Shown here piece after piece: positions 11,669 to 23,773 of a stretch of DNA of 64,000 bases; position 1 is the first letter of the stretch; each line of letters opens with the position of its first letter. Origin of the DNA: Cladopsammia gracilis (Eukaryota > Cnidaria > Anthozoa > Scleractinia > Dendrophylliidae); the NCBI GenBank assembly GCA_022457155.1, contig JAJGOT010000057.1, forward strand, positions 805,501-869,500. Reading direction: 5' to 3'. The notes beneath the pieces were generated by a model. The model searched no databases. It worked only from the letters and a program-made list of their open reading frames with translations, and had not been told where the DNA came from. The translations under genes were made by a program, and so were the position numbers.

Positions 11669-14600
11669 ATGGACAGCCCTAGCCTGAGTCCTGAAAAGAA
11701 AAGGTAACACATTTGCTTAAAATATGGCTGATTTGGATAATTAATTAATGGAAGCACGATGTAAGATGCTGTTGCTTTATAACCGGTTATGGCAGAGCAG
11801 CATGTTTGTGTCTCTTCACTTTGATAAGCTAATTGCAGCCTACATAAGTAATTTTTGTGTTTTTTTTTTCATAGAACGTGCCACGGATCGGATCTTTCAG
11901 ATTCGGATGATGAAGTGTGAGTACATGAATTATTTCTGTTTGGTCGGCATTGTGTCGGGAGATGAGTTTGATTTATCAGTGAAAGTGATTCATATTCTTA
12001 CAGTTTAACTTTTGGTCTGTTTAGAGTGTGCGTAGAAGTACGCAAGAGGCTTTCTTTCGACGAAAGGTGAGCATATGATTCGCTTTAATTTCCAGATTGT
12101 TTGTGCACGAGGCGGTGAGTTGAAGAGCCAAATTAATTTACCGTAGTTGTGCTTTAAAAGTTGAAAACCGAAAAATAATTATTATATCTTTCAAAAGTTG
12201 TGTTAAATAACGTTTATTTTCTGGTGTTGATTTATTTCGAGGAATGTGTGCATGTTACTAAGTGAAATCATTCAAATTTTGACCAGTTGGTTATAACTAG
12301 CGTGAAATATGGCCGGTTTATTCAACTGGCTGCTGACTGGTTTTATTGTGTGTTATCATGATGAACATGAGAGCCCATGTTAGACTTTTTGTTAGACTTT
12401 AGTTGATTAAACAATAGATCGGCTCTTGAATGGGGTTAGCATTTTTGTTTATATGCTGCTATTTTAAAACAAAAAATAAAGTCAATAATGAGAATTATAA
12501 GAACAGACCAATGAAATGAAGAGCGTTGCGTGACGACACTTTAAAGGAGGCTATAAACAACCTGCTGCAGATGAAAATATATATATATATATATATATTT
12601 CAAACAGAATCAAAAAAATAAAATAATGCCAGTGTTGTGTAAAATAAATTATGTAGTTAAGGTTGGTAAATTAGACTGAAATTACCACCCATACCAATTT
12701 TTAAAAGTGCGTGACCATATGGTCACGCAGCATTTCATGTTTTACCCAGGGTTTTTTTTCGTGTACGTGACTAGATCCATACCCCATGCGGCCAAAACTT
12801 AAACCCTTGACTAAACTTTGGACCCTGGACTCCGGGCTTCATATTTATATATGTATATATTGGGGGAGGGGGGGTTGGGGGGAGGGGAGGGGAGGGGAGG
12901 GTTTGTTGACTAGACCCATACCCTGTGTGGTCTAAACTTAAAAACTTAAACCTGGACTGGACCATGGACTCTGGAGTCCAATTTTTTATTCAAAGCAATA
13001 GAAACATTTTATTTTAATAGAACTGAAACAAAAATATTATGATAAACGCCTTTAACTTATCCAGTACAAGGCAGGTCCCCGTGTATTGAAGGGTCCCCCC
13101 GGTTTTCTTGCGCATTTTTAAGCTCTATGAGCTTCTTGTTTGGTTTATCTCACCCATAATGCTCATTATATAATTACACATGACCATAGTGGGAGAGAGA
13201 AACCTATAAAATGGCAGCATAGATGATTAACAGGGAGATTGTATGTGAATGAGAGTTTGTTGATATTTGGAAATAATTCATTTTTTGGAATGCCACCAGA
13301 GAGTTCACCCCAAAGGCACAGCACCCCAGTTGGATAGGTGACTGATGGGTGTCCATCTTTAATTTTTGATCTCAACTTTTTTTATTTCTTGTATTTACCA
13401 ATCCATTGACAACAATTATTTTCTCCCAAATATATCCATTAATTACCCAAATATTACTGCCAAACATATAATAGGGGAAGTTAATTTAATATGACAGGAG
13501 GGGGATGAAGATATTGAAACTTGAAGCTTGGTGTGGTCAGTTGGTGATTGAGTAAACATTTTACTGACAACCAATAATGAACAAACTATAATCAATGCAT
13601 TTTTCACTTAGTATCAATGCCGCCATAACAGTGAGTGATGATGGTGCAGCATCTTTGTACCCCCGTTTTGTTTTATTTATATTTGAGTATTTGTCCACCG
13701 CACTAGTGATACAATTTAAACGCGTTGTTTTAAGATGAATTTTAATTATCATTTATATTTTCCTATATGTTCTGCTTTCAGCCAGTCACTTTTGCAAGAA
13801 GACCTTCAGTTAGAAGGTAATACTCTTTTTCAGGGTTTCTAAAAAACATGGTATTTTACGGGCAAACACAGCCCCAGAACTAATAAAAAAGACTCGTTAC
13901 CATATTTTATTAAGTCGTTTCCTTTTTTATGTTGATTTCTGCTTAGTTACTTTTCTTTTCTGGTATTCGGCAACACAGTTATTATTTCATCAGTGAGTCT
14001 AATCTGAACTTATGCATAATTACAGTGCCCTGTATGTAGTTGATTGATAATTCGAAGAGTGTTTTTCTGTTGTTCGAATGAAAACGTCGAGGGCTAGGCT
14101 GTTGCTAAAAACTCTGTGAATTCTCTACGTTTATCTTGGTTCAGCATTATTACAAATAAGAAAAGCATTTTTGTGAAGATATCGTTCGTTGTATGAACGT
14201 AATAAGATTCAGTTTTCTTACAGGCAAATGCTATAGATAAATATTTCTGGCACGATATAGGCACTTACTGGGAAAAGTATAATCTTGTGATTGTAACTGT
14301 TTTTATCTTCGTAGAAACCAGGCCAAACTTTCTACATGATGACACCAAGTGGCCAATATATGAAAGCAGAATCAGCGCTTACCCACACGTGGAGGCCTTA
14401 AAGATCCTTCTGAGGCAATCATCAATGCCAAAGGAACAGCTGTGTTTTTCCGTACCTTTTAAATGTAGAAGCAACCACACGTTCCTAGTTGACACGTCAT
14501 CTCTCAAAGATGAAAAGGATCTGCTATCTGCAGATGGCAATGGCAAGTGGCAATGGGGAGGTCGCACCTACAGCTTCTACGAAGTACATCGTTTACCTGA

Positions 14601-17097
14601 AGGAGACATAAAAGCCAAGTATCTTGCAAAGAAGATCGACGATATAACGACGTACACACTGAGTCGGACCTACTGGAAAGCGGAAACGGTCTCAGGCTCG
14701 TGGTTCCGTCGTGTTGTCACCAAGATAGAGCACGCTTCCCTTGAGTTTCCAATAGCCATTTTGCAGTACTTCTTTGAGAACGGCGAAGAAGAGGAGCTAA
14801 AACTTGAGCCCCATGGGAACAGAAAAGATGATCGCAAACCATACTTCAGAACAGCATCTAGTACGATGAAAGAGATGTCAGAGAGATCAAAGTCGGAGAA
14901 ACCAAAGAAAGTAGAACACGACATGTGGAAAGAACAAGGAGGAATGGCCTGGGTTGAAAACACAAGTGAAGTTCCAAGAAATAGGCAGCAGATCTATGAC
15001 ATTAAACGTCGCAATGCTGCAGCCTCCCACTGCTCTATAGATGGCGTAACATCTGGAAGTGAAGTGTATGACATCATTGCCATTTTCAACGAACATCAGC
15101 GACGAAAGGACAAGGGTTTCCTCAGGGATTACAAGTTGGCCCCATTTGGTGTAGTTCTCGCTTCAGAGAAACAGCTAAATGACGTTGTAAGATTCTGCAC
15201 AAATCCTGACCAATTAAGCATTTTGGGAATAGATTCCACCTTCAATATTGGCAAGTTCGATGTCACCCATACGACGTACAAGCATCTTCTTCTGGAAACA
15301 AGGAAAGTGGACGACACTGGAAACCGCACGTCACCTGTGTTTATTGGTCCAGCATTGGTTCACGCAAAGAAAGATGAATACACCTACCAGTATTTTTTCT
15401 CAACCCTAGTAGCATTGGAAGAGCAAATCAAGAATGTATTGTTTTTTGGTACAGACGGAGAACAGGCAATCATCAACGGCGCTGCCAAGAACTTTGAATA
15501 TGCTACTGGGCTACGTTGTTTCCTGCACGCCATGGACAACATTAAACGGTTTCTTCAGGGAAATAGTTTGCAGGCTATCGAGAAAGATATCATGGCTGAT
15601 ATCTTTGGAAAGCGTGAAGGATCAAGGTATCAGATGGGCTTGGTTGACTCCATAGATGACGAAGACTTTGACCAGAATCTAGAATCTTGCATCGACAAGT
15701 GGGCAGCACTTGAACTCACAGTAACCAAATCAGAGGCTAAGCCAGTTTTTCCAGATTGGTTCAAGAAGAATTACGCAGATGTTGTTAAAAAATCTATGCT
15801 AGCTTCCACACGACGGTGCGCAGGTCTGGGAGGACATCCAACTTCTTGGTACACGACCAACGATCCTGAATCCATCCATCACAAAGTGAAAGATGACAAG
15901 CGCAATCAGAAGAAGAACATGACCATTCCAGATTTCATCTTGCACCTTGAACAAGAAGTTGCCATGCAATACCATCAAGAAGAGCTAGCAGTAATAAGAA
16001 GAGGGGGGTATCGATTGCGCGAACAGTACAGAAACCTTGAAGTAGAGGAGGACGTTTGGTTCGCCATGTCTTCTGAAAGGCGACAACGCCACTTGGAACG
16101 CCTGAGGCGTACTACCGTCAAGGCACTTTCAGTATCAATGCATTCAGAAAATGATGACCAGAGTCTCCTGGACCTGACTGGGAGTGATGTCACAAGCATG
16201 AACGTCACTACAAAGGATGACAGCTCAGAGAAAATAACACCGAAGATCAGCACTCCTCCTGGAGCAGCTAACATTGTTTCAATCCCACTCGGCGTTCTCA
16301 CGAGAATGTGGCAGAAAGCAGAGCATCTATTGGGTAGTCCCGGATCCATTGGAAAACCAATTGGAACATACTTTAGTGACAGCAATGCCCATCTCGTTGC
16401 TAGCGAAAGCAAGCCATCCCAGCCCCACTTTGTTTATGTGCATGACACCGGGCGTGTTACATGCGAAAATTGTCCGTCCTTCAGCGACTGGAAAATCTGC
16501 AAGCACACTGTAGCAGCCGCTGAAAAGATGGGAAGGTTGCAGAAAGTTCTCCAGTGGCGACGGTCCAACGGCACACCAAATTTAGATAAGGCTGTAAGAG
16601 CTTCGTGGCCAAAAAGCGTAGGGAACAAGCCCAAATCATCTCAGCGAAAAGGTTCGCGTAAACCAAAAGAAGCTGTTACAGAAATTCATGATGTGGGCAT
16701 GTCAAGCGCACGTGGTACGGTTACGCAGTCCAGTACCAAGTCAAGTCCCCAGCCATGGAGGGCAGGAAATTACCCATTAGAGATCACGTTTTTGAAGGAT
16801 ACCCGTGCAAAGAAATGCGCTGGATGTTACAGCCATTTCGAGGATCCTGTACACGGTTTAATTCTTCGTCGCAAAGAAAAGGATTGGATAGCAGGATCAT
16901 CAAAGTCCAAGATCACCCCAACAGCGCAACCACGTTCATATCACGTGGACTTGGACTGCATTAAACGCAGGCATCCTGACTTTGGTTCAACATCATCCTG
17001 CATAAGCGTAGTGGTGTCACCCTCTGCTGCTGCACAATTAACAGCTGATCAACTGCAATACGTGGAATCTGTACTTGGTATCCCTGTTAAAAGATAA
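11669..17097 (+). CDS. MULE-transposase-like protein with SWIM-type zinc knuckle, five exons
   Basis: Exons: 11669-11703, 11875-11916, 12025-12066, 13782-13816 and 14315-17097 (stop TAA), joining in phase to 978 codons. I chose donor GTGAGT at 11917 and acceptor TTTCAG at 13781; an alternative in-frame pair exists. The small exons encode an acidic, Ser-rich N-terminus. In the large exon the order resembles Mutator-like transposases: first acidic site GIDSTFNIG (around residue 357), second FFGTDGEQAI (around 432) followed by CFLHAMDN (a C..H motif typical of MULE cores). A late CENCPSFSDWKICKH (around 767-780) fits a SWIM zinc knuckle, usually involved in DNA or protein binding. The reading frame is open and undamaged. 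It could be an active autonomous element or a domesticated gene. I see no terminal inverted repeats, and the four 5' introns favour a host-like gene. Expression and catalysis cannot be judged from sequence. Confidence 0.75.
12067..13781. other. Intron 3 of the MULE-like gene
   Basis: No coding exon recognised. It holds a (AT)n run near 12580, a perfect 20-bp palindrome GCGTGACCATATGGTCACGC near 12709-12728, and two diverged direct copies of a GACTAGA(T/C)CCATACCC block (about 12768-12850 and 12908-12982) separated by a G-rich tract. Confidence 0.6.
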
Positions 17098-19290
17098 ACT
17101 CCACCATCACCAAGTTAAACTGAACTGTGACTGAAGCTCCTAGTCTCAATGATAGTGGATTAATTTGCGAGAGTTGCGTTCTATATGTTTGGTCTACCCT
17201 AAAACAAAGGTAGTAACTTAACAATTATTTTTGTCCTGGGAAGTCGGGCGTCCCAGTGAAATGGGGGAATGCTTGTCGGAAAATTGGAACCAGTTAGGCT
17301 CTTTAAGGAACCCAATGAGATATGGCATTTACAGAGCAAGAGATAAGAGCTAGATTGATGTACAGTGTCTTTCGCGTACTTATAGATTTTTAAAGGTTTG
17401 TTTAAAGCTCTTTCTTTTTTCTTTGAATCATGTAACATAGAAAGATAACTTTGTCAAAATCTCGGATAACAAAACTAAAAATATTTACTCACCTACCACA
17501 AAAGAGACGACGAGCATCCTTGCTTATTTCATATGGGAGTCACCTAAAGGAGAAATTGTGTTCACGTTGAAAATTGAAGTCAGAAAGTGAAAGCCAGTAC
17601 AATAACTTCGATGTGTGGAAAAAAAGATCTTAGAGATTAAGAGTTTAGGATTTAGGATCTGCGGAAGTGCATATTTTGTCCGTTTACTATACCAATGGTT
17701 TACAGTTTGAATTACTTATGTTGAAATTTTAACTTCATGGAAGACAGACGAAACATTTGTTACACGCTCGTCTTGAACATGATTGTATCTCAAACGTTGT
17801 GTTAACAAAATAGGTAGAAAATAGAGTGGTTTTCAAAAAGGTAGTTTACAAAGTGATTGCTTCAAAGTAACTGAAAACGTTCGTGCTTTTGCAGAGTTTG
17901 TTAAGCAGTCACATCACACAACATCGTAGACTGCGTAGCCGGCTCTCAAAGCGTATATGTAAGCAGCAGCTCTATTTAAGACCAGTTCCCATTCTGTTAC
18001 TATCATTGAAAACTTATCCTTTTCTCGATTTTTCGATACTGAAGTAACATTATTTAACTTACATAAACCTTAGAGCACAGTCACATGCTATGTACCACTT
18101 GCATTTGAACTCTGTTGCTTTGCTGCCAGTAATACTTCATATTGACTAAGTAAAAACGTGTACACTTCGACTACACTTGATGAGGGATAACGTAAACTTA
18201 CGATGTAGTACCAGCTGAATGTTATCTCTTACTGTTTGAATAAAGTGGGGGATGTACACATAAAATCCGGCTGCCTTTGTTTGATTTCGTTAAGGTGGAA
18301 AAACAAGTCTTGTTTACCATTTTTGACATTGGCATAAGTGTTTCCGTTTGTGATCAAGCTACGGACATATCAGACGCACCTTATGGCCGTATCATTTTAT
18401 CTTTAAAGAACTACATAAATGGACTTCCTTCTCTGCGAATTATTCATAAGATTGAGTTAAAGTAGGTATGTGAAAAGGGTACATTTTCCAGCCAAACTGG
18501 TTTATAAAAGGGTAAGGGGTTGGAACTCAGGCGGAGCCTCCCCGTACAAAGTTTTGTCAAGTACCCCCCCCCCCCCCCCCCCCCGGATGACAGGAATAAC
18601 TATCGTCCTTGAGCCCTTAGCGTTTAATACTTTTGTGCAATCTGGGTTTTAAAAAAGTTGTTAACAATATATGAAACAACATTAATTGCAATATTTTGGA
18701 AGGCACGGCCTTCCTTCTTCTACTATAAGACCCTGAAGAAGGAAGGCCATGCCTTCCGAAATATTGGAATTACAACAATATACTGTTCCCTTACTGTACA
18801 ATCAGCCTTGCAATTTATCTTGTTTCATTTTAATAATTTTTGCTGATTAGCTCCTTTCTATACAAAGGATCCGGTACTTCTATTTCGTTCTCGTGGTCCT
18901 TGCAAACCTTTTGTCATTTTAACAATATATGTGCTAATTTTGCCACAAATCCGGGCCACAATTATTGCACGTTTTTAAATCTAATATTCGGATCCTCTTC
19001 AATGTGACACAAAATAGTTTAAAATGGGCGCTGAGCACTTTCACACGCGCTTTCATTTCTTTATATTAAAGCATAGTCGGTAGTTAAACAAATGTAAACA
19101 ATGACGACCATTTTTTCACCCTCAATAAAAAACCAGTAGCTATAAACTACACCGCAAACACTACACAGATGATATATAATTAAAACGACTACTTGCCTTA
19201 GGAAAAATGTTCTCTATAAAGTCAGTTCGAATCCATCAACGCTATTGATTCACGTGATTAATTCCTCCTGGCTCTCATAAAGCGGATTTC
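17098..19290. other. 3' flank of MULE-like gene and intergenic sequence
   Basis: No recognisable exon. AATAAA at 18239-18244 is a possible but distant polyadenylation signal. A long C homopolymer lies near 18565-18585. A hairpin sits at 18687-18770 (listed separately). Confidence 0.5.
18687..18770. repeat. Hairpin with CCTGAAGAAGG...CCGAAATATTGG core
   Basis: The arms of about 35 bp (CAATATTTTGGAAGGCACGG and its near inverse) enclose a short loop. The second arm reads CCCTGAAGAAGGAAGGCC followed by CCGAAATATTGG, a phrase also seen at 46.99 kb next to a Penelope-type remnant and in weaker form at 6.85 kb. It is probably the 3' terminus of an old retroelement; this is inference. Confidence 0.5.
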
Positions 19291-19362
19291 CGTGAGGGCA
19301 GAATACGCTGAGCAAAGTGAGTGCAGGCGGATTCTGCCCTTCGCCAAAGCTAGGATCAGCCT

Positions 19363-19503
19363 CATTCGCGACTATTCGTCACTATTCGTCACTATTCGTC
19401 ACTATTCGCGACTATTCGTCACTATTCGCACTATTCGCACTATTCGTACTATTCGTACTATTCGCTGTTCGGTATTCGCGACTATTCGCTATTCGCTATT
19501 CGG
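19363..19503. repeat. GACTATTCGTC decamer minisatellite, locus 2 (inverted relative to locus 1)
   Basis: The same decamer family as at 11.33-11.47 kb, on the opposite strand, including the same order of variants toward the flank CGGGTTTTCCAGACCCCC. Confidence 0.9.
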
Positions 19504-19518
19504 GTTTTCCAGACCCCC

Positions 19519-20037
19519 GCAACATTGGTATTTTGATTGACAGTTTGCTTCGAGCAAGTTGGAAAGTTACGCGAGCAAGTTGCAACTTTCGCGAGCAAGT
19601 TCCTATTTCAAACTTGTTGTCAGTTGCAAATTGCGGATTTTGTGAAAACACTTCCTTCTATAGTTATGGCTCACGTATACATTGCAATAATACCACCTCG
19701 GTTGAGAAAAGAGAGAGAATAATTGCCTTGTGGTCGTCTGGTGTAAAACAAGAACAAATCGCACGCATTATTGGATTATCAAGGCAAACTGTATCCAATA
19801 TTGTAAACAGATTTTTACAACACGAGGCGTATTTTTCCGTTAAACCTGGCTGGAAGGAACGAACAGTTTTTACTCCTGACATCGTAGAGTTTGTGGAATA
19901 CTGCAAGGTAACCAAACCAAGCACTTTCAATAATTTATTCAGAAATCCAGCAACTGACAACAAGTTTGAAATAGGAACTAGCTCGCACAACTTCCAACTT
20001 GCTCGAAGCAAACTGTCAATCAAAATACCAATGTTGC
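19519..20037 (+). pseudogene. Short TIR element carrying a Tc1-like transposase N-terminal fragment
   Basis: The outer sequence GCAACATTGGTATTTTGAT is repeated inverted at 20037. The inverted repeats extend about 85-110 bp (including the phrases GACAGTTTGCTTCGAGCAAG and AACTTGTTGTCAG), with one extra GCGAGCAAGTT unit on the left. Between the TIRs is an open stretch with a helix-turn-helix typical of Tc1/mariner or IS630-type transposases (ERIIALWSSGVKQEQIARI then GLSRQTVSNIV), followed by PDIVEFVEYCKVTKPS. The frame then runs into the right TIR. No catalytic DDE region is present, so this is a non-autonomous derivative. It is joined on the left directly to the decamer array. Confidence 0.7.
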
Positions 20038-20470
20038 GGCGGAAGTTTGCAAAGAAAAATCAGATTCATCCTCGCCAATATCCCAACTTTAATGGTCACA
20101 TTTTTTAATTACTGACAAGATTTCGATGTACCGCCTGCAAAAAGCACAGCACTCATCAGGGCGGGCGGTTAGTGGAAATTTCCCAAAAATCGCTATGACA
20201 TAAAAGTGCACTTTACAACATATTAAGTTTTTGGAAGTCGCAATAAAAGAACACCCCACAATTATGTCAGTATTACCAGTCCCTTGACACACGTTCATGA
20301 GAGTATATGCTAAAAGAGGGTATTTAACCAAGAATCAAAGCATGCCTTTATGCCTTCTTGATTTAATACAGTACCCTGAATTTCATTTTCATAAAGTTAA
20401 CACAATTCGCTTTTGCATTGCAACTGAATGTAAAACTCCATCTGCAGTGATATTCAGATCACGATTTGCG

Positions 20471-21436
20471 TCAAGTCGTGCCCTGACTCAAATCGTAGAT
20501 GTCGTTAGAGCATACAAAAACTCCAATCCGCCTCAGTACTTTCTTTACCCCCGTTCGGAAGTTTCTTTTTCGTATGGAATAGATGACCGGGTTGCACATC
20601 GAGCTGAAATTGAAGATACAAGATGTAATCAGTACCACCTCTGATGGGACATCAGTGCGGCTTGTGGCGTACTGGCGGCAAAAACTCACGATCCAGGAAG
20701 GAAGATAGCACAGCACAAATGCAACGATCATAATGCTGACATCGACAGCCGCTTTGCGCTCCCTCCCTCTCTTTGTCAGTTCTTGCTGCCGCGTTTCAGA
20801 GGGGTTAAGGTTTACCACTTGGTCTTCTAAGGCGTTTATTTGAGTTTTCGCCGTCTTGTACACCGACCAGTTTAGGAAGACGATTATTAGAAGAGGCACG
20901 AAGAAGAGAGCAAGGGTAAAGAAGGCTTTCTTTGATGCAGCGACATCGCTCCGTACAAGCCATCTGTTCTCGCAGAAGAACACCTCTGGATTGTAAACGA
21001 ACATTCCATAACCGAGGAACGGACCGATGGATAATGGAATCGGGATTACCCAGATGATAAATATAAACAGCACTCTACATTTGGTAATCGTACCGTGGTA
21101 CATGAGAGGCGATTTGACTATCGCTTTGTATCGGTCATACGATATCACCAACATATGAAGAACCGTGTTAATGTAGAAGTATCGAAAAAAGCACGCATTG
21201 AGAAAACACATTGTTTGGCCGTACGGCCATGTTTCTTGCGATATGCTTGCGATGCGGAATAAGTTGACGAGGATAAGATAAAGAAAGTCTGAAGCAGCGA
21301 GGCTGGCGAGTAGAGCATACCGCATCACATGAAATCTCCTTTCCAAGATGATCGTTCCTATCACGAGTAAATTACCAGGAATACCAAGCGCGTCGAACAT
21401 TGCGTGTAATCCTGCAATGATTTGGTGGAAAGCCAT
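20471..21436 (-). CDS. Class A (rhodopsin-like) G protein-coupled receptor, single exon
   Basis: A 321-residue seven-transmembrane receptor in the plasma membrane. Hallmarks: GN in TM1 (N22), LAASD in TM2 (D50), C77 at the start of TM3 with a matching Cys in the second extracellular loop (FFCEN), SYDRY at the end of TM3 (D101-R102-Y103), CYLP in TM6 in place of the usual CWxP, and NPVIY in TM7 (N282-Y286), followed by a basic helix-8-like stretch. The N-terminus is very short and has no signal peptide. The third intracellular loop is rich in Lys/Arg/Glu. The whole CDS lies in one exon, common for cnidarian GPCRs. The ligand cannot be told; orthology to a named receptor is not claimed. The flanking DNA is repeats on both sides. 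Confidence 0.93.
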   Translation of the reverse strand: MAFHQIIAGLHAMFDALGIPGNLLVIGTIILERRFHVMRYALLASLAASDFLYLILVNLFRIASISQETWPYGQTMCFLNACFFRYFYINTVLHMLVISYDRYKAIVKSPLMYHGTITKCRVLFIFIIWVIPIPLSIGPFLGYGMFVYNPEVFFCENRWLVRSDVAASKKAFFTLALFFVPLLIIVFLNWSVYKTAKTQINALEDQVVNLNPSETRQQELTKRGRERKAAVDVSIMIVAFVLCYLPSWIVSFCRQYATSRTDVPSEVVLITSCIFNFSSMCNPVIYSIRKRNFRTGVKKVLRRIGVFVCSNDIYDLSQGTT

Positions 21437-23458
21437 GGTGAAGTCAGCTGAATTTGCTTCGGAAGTCTTACGTGCTCGACTATTTTCAACCAGTCTCGAC
21501 TGAGCAAATGTTTGGTTTTATTTTCATCCGGCAATTTAATCAGACCTTGATTTTTTTCCTCGACTGAAAACAGTTAATGTAATTACACTGAGTGGGATTT
21601 GGTTTTACAAAGAACAGGGCCGTGAACCCTCCCTATATCTCAGCGTGTTCAAGTCTGAAACTGGACTGCGCGCAAAAGTCTCCACTGAATTTCCTTCTTT
21701 GCTTCACGCGAAAAACTAAGCCAAAACAGCGAGAAAAAAAGAGCTAGGGAACTGATCTCCAAAGCATTATCACAGCAAGAGATATTTCATGATAATATAT
21801 GCAATTTTAGGGACCAGCAGGATACGTGAACACGATTGGAAATGTCAGTTACCCAGACGTCCGTATTAGGAAATAGGAGAGTACGTACGTCTGCATGCTG
21901 GTTAAATTTTTACAAAAGGACGTTCCAATGTAACAATATATACACTGACACTAATACGATTCTTGAAAAAGCTACATTTATCTCTGCTCAAGTCGTGCCA
22001 AACGGGTGATCTAAATATCGTAACTACAAAGTATTTACATAGCCGAAGAAAGCACCCGTGGAAAAACTTTCCACGGAGTCGCGGCTTGAAAAAGAAAGCT
22101 TCTTTGCACTTGCAAGCAAGTCAAACAGCGATCTAAATGTGCTCACTGCATGATCAGAAAAAATGCAAATTGTCATCAAGTATTTGCATTTTAGTGCCCA
22201 AGAAACACCAGGGTAATTGAAATTTTCAAAAAAAAAAAAAAAAGCTGAACTGAGACTTCTCTGCTGTTTTGGGCAACAGAGACCTAAATTCACTTACCCA
22301 GCACAGAGTAATATTCATTACTGAATGTTTCTTAGATTTTGTTGTATCGCAATATACATCTGTAAACGTTATGTAAACCAGCTGGCTCACAATGAGCTAA
22401 GTGTATTTGTTCACGTCAAGAGAAAATAAGATCATTTTCTATTGTTTACGTTCAGAAATGAAGTTGTATCGTGTCATGTCTTTATATTTTCGTATCATTT
22501 CGTCGCGGTTTGAAATCAGTAGCTAACTAAAGCTTGACAACTCTAAATTCTACTGAGAACGCAGCTGGGTTCCTAACACTTTCCACACTGAACATGTGCT
22601 CCGAAATGAGCATGCCGGATTGAATGTGCTCCAAATTCAACTGCAGATTGGCTATCCACTAGGCGTTCAGTGTGCACAGTGTGCACAAATTAAAATGCAA
22701 TGGCCTCTCCTGGGGAGAGGTATGATGTAGCCGGTTACAAAAAAAAAAAAAAAAAAAATGAAAAATTCTCGTGTCAAGTGACGGGCCAACTATGACACTA
22801 TTCTCCTTCACCCCGGGCCCACGATACGAAAGGCGGATACCGTATTTATTGCTTTCTTGCACTGCCAGCCATATATATGCATGTTATCTGTTTTTTTCTT
22901 CTTCTTACTTATGCTGTGATATAGCCTATATATAGCGATTTTTTCCTATATATTTTTTTTGGACAAGGATAAGGTGTTTCGGCACATTTTTCAGTTAAAG
23001 GTAGATTTTTATCCTAGCTCCTGGAAAATAACTTAACCTTTGTGATTTTAAAATCAGTCTCATAGGGGGTTTTCACCAGCTGTTGGAACAAAGCCTTTGG
23101 AATATGAAATGAGCTTCAGGTTGTGAAGGTGTGAAAAGTAATATCTTTAGAATTTCTTCAATTTTTAAAGGTGCGCAACGAAAATTGAGTTGTCCAAACA
23201 CTACTGGCTACAACTCGGTTATGCCAATAAGTCTTTCAGTAAGAGCTTTGAGTTCTGTTTGTAACCGAATGAGTCAACATCAGCAATAAAACAACATGTT
23301 CCCGTGAATAAAGTTCTGATCCACTTCTTGTAAACGATCTCGGTTAATAGCAGGGCACCTCTCGTTCAGCCATGGAGCTAAATTCCCCAAAAGTGCCTGT
23401 TACATGCAAAGGACTAAAAGGGTTAAACCTTCCCTCAACCAAAATAGTGATTCAGAAG
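21437..23458. other. Intergenic sequence upstream of the GPCR
   Basis: No exon recognised. It contains A-homopolymers near 22230 and 22740. A 2024-2293-type open stretch on the minus strand at 22024-22293 has no recognisable domain and is interrupted by a poly-F run from the A tract; I do not call it a gene. Confidence 0.45.
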
Positions 23459-23654
23459 CGGTCAGTGTAAAACGCAGACAGACCGGGGGTAAAATGCAGA
23501 CGGAGGGTAGGGTTAGGGTTAGGTTTATTAATATTTTATTTTACCCTCAGTCTGCATTTTACCCCTGGTCTGCAGTCTGCAGTCTGCATTTTACCCTCAG
23601 TCTGCATTTTACCCCCGGTCTGCAGTCTGCGTTTTACACTGACCGATTCAGAAG
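23450..23654. mobile_element. MULE-type MITE with 9-bp target duplication
   Basis: The element spans 23459-23645 (187 bp). Its first 21 bases (starting CGGTCAGTGTAAAACG) are the exact reverse complement of its last 21. Both sides carry ATTCAGAAG (23450-23458 and 23646-23654), a perfect 9-bp target duplication, the signature length of the Mutator superfamily. The inside is repetitive: several copies of CAGTCTGCATTTTACCC on the right half and a short run of TTAGGG-like words (GGGTTAGGGTTAGG) in the middle. No coding capacity. Confidence 0.85.
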
Positions 23655-23670
23655 TTGATGTTTTTGTCAG

Positions 23671-23773
23671 AGCGAATCAATCTCGTTCCCAGAGCCCGCG
23701 TTACCCTTGTCCAGCGGAACGGGAGAACGCTGGACAAGGATAACGCGGGCTCTGGGAATGAGATTGATAGCGA
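23671..23773. mobile_element. Near-perfect palindromic foldback, 5-bp TSD
   Basis: Arms of 41 bp (starting ATCAATCTCGTTCCCAGAGC at 23676) pair with three or fewer mismatches around an 11-base loop and end at 23768. AGCGA flanks both sides (23671-23675, 23769-23773). Whole element 93 bp, noncoding. Confidence 0.8.

Noticed and set aside
16274..16513. Overlapping ORFs on both strands within 14.3-17.1 kb
   Set aside because: Shadows of the MULE-like coding exon.
23505..23525. Telomeric repeat (TTAGGG)
   Set aside because: Only about two units, inside a MITE.
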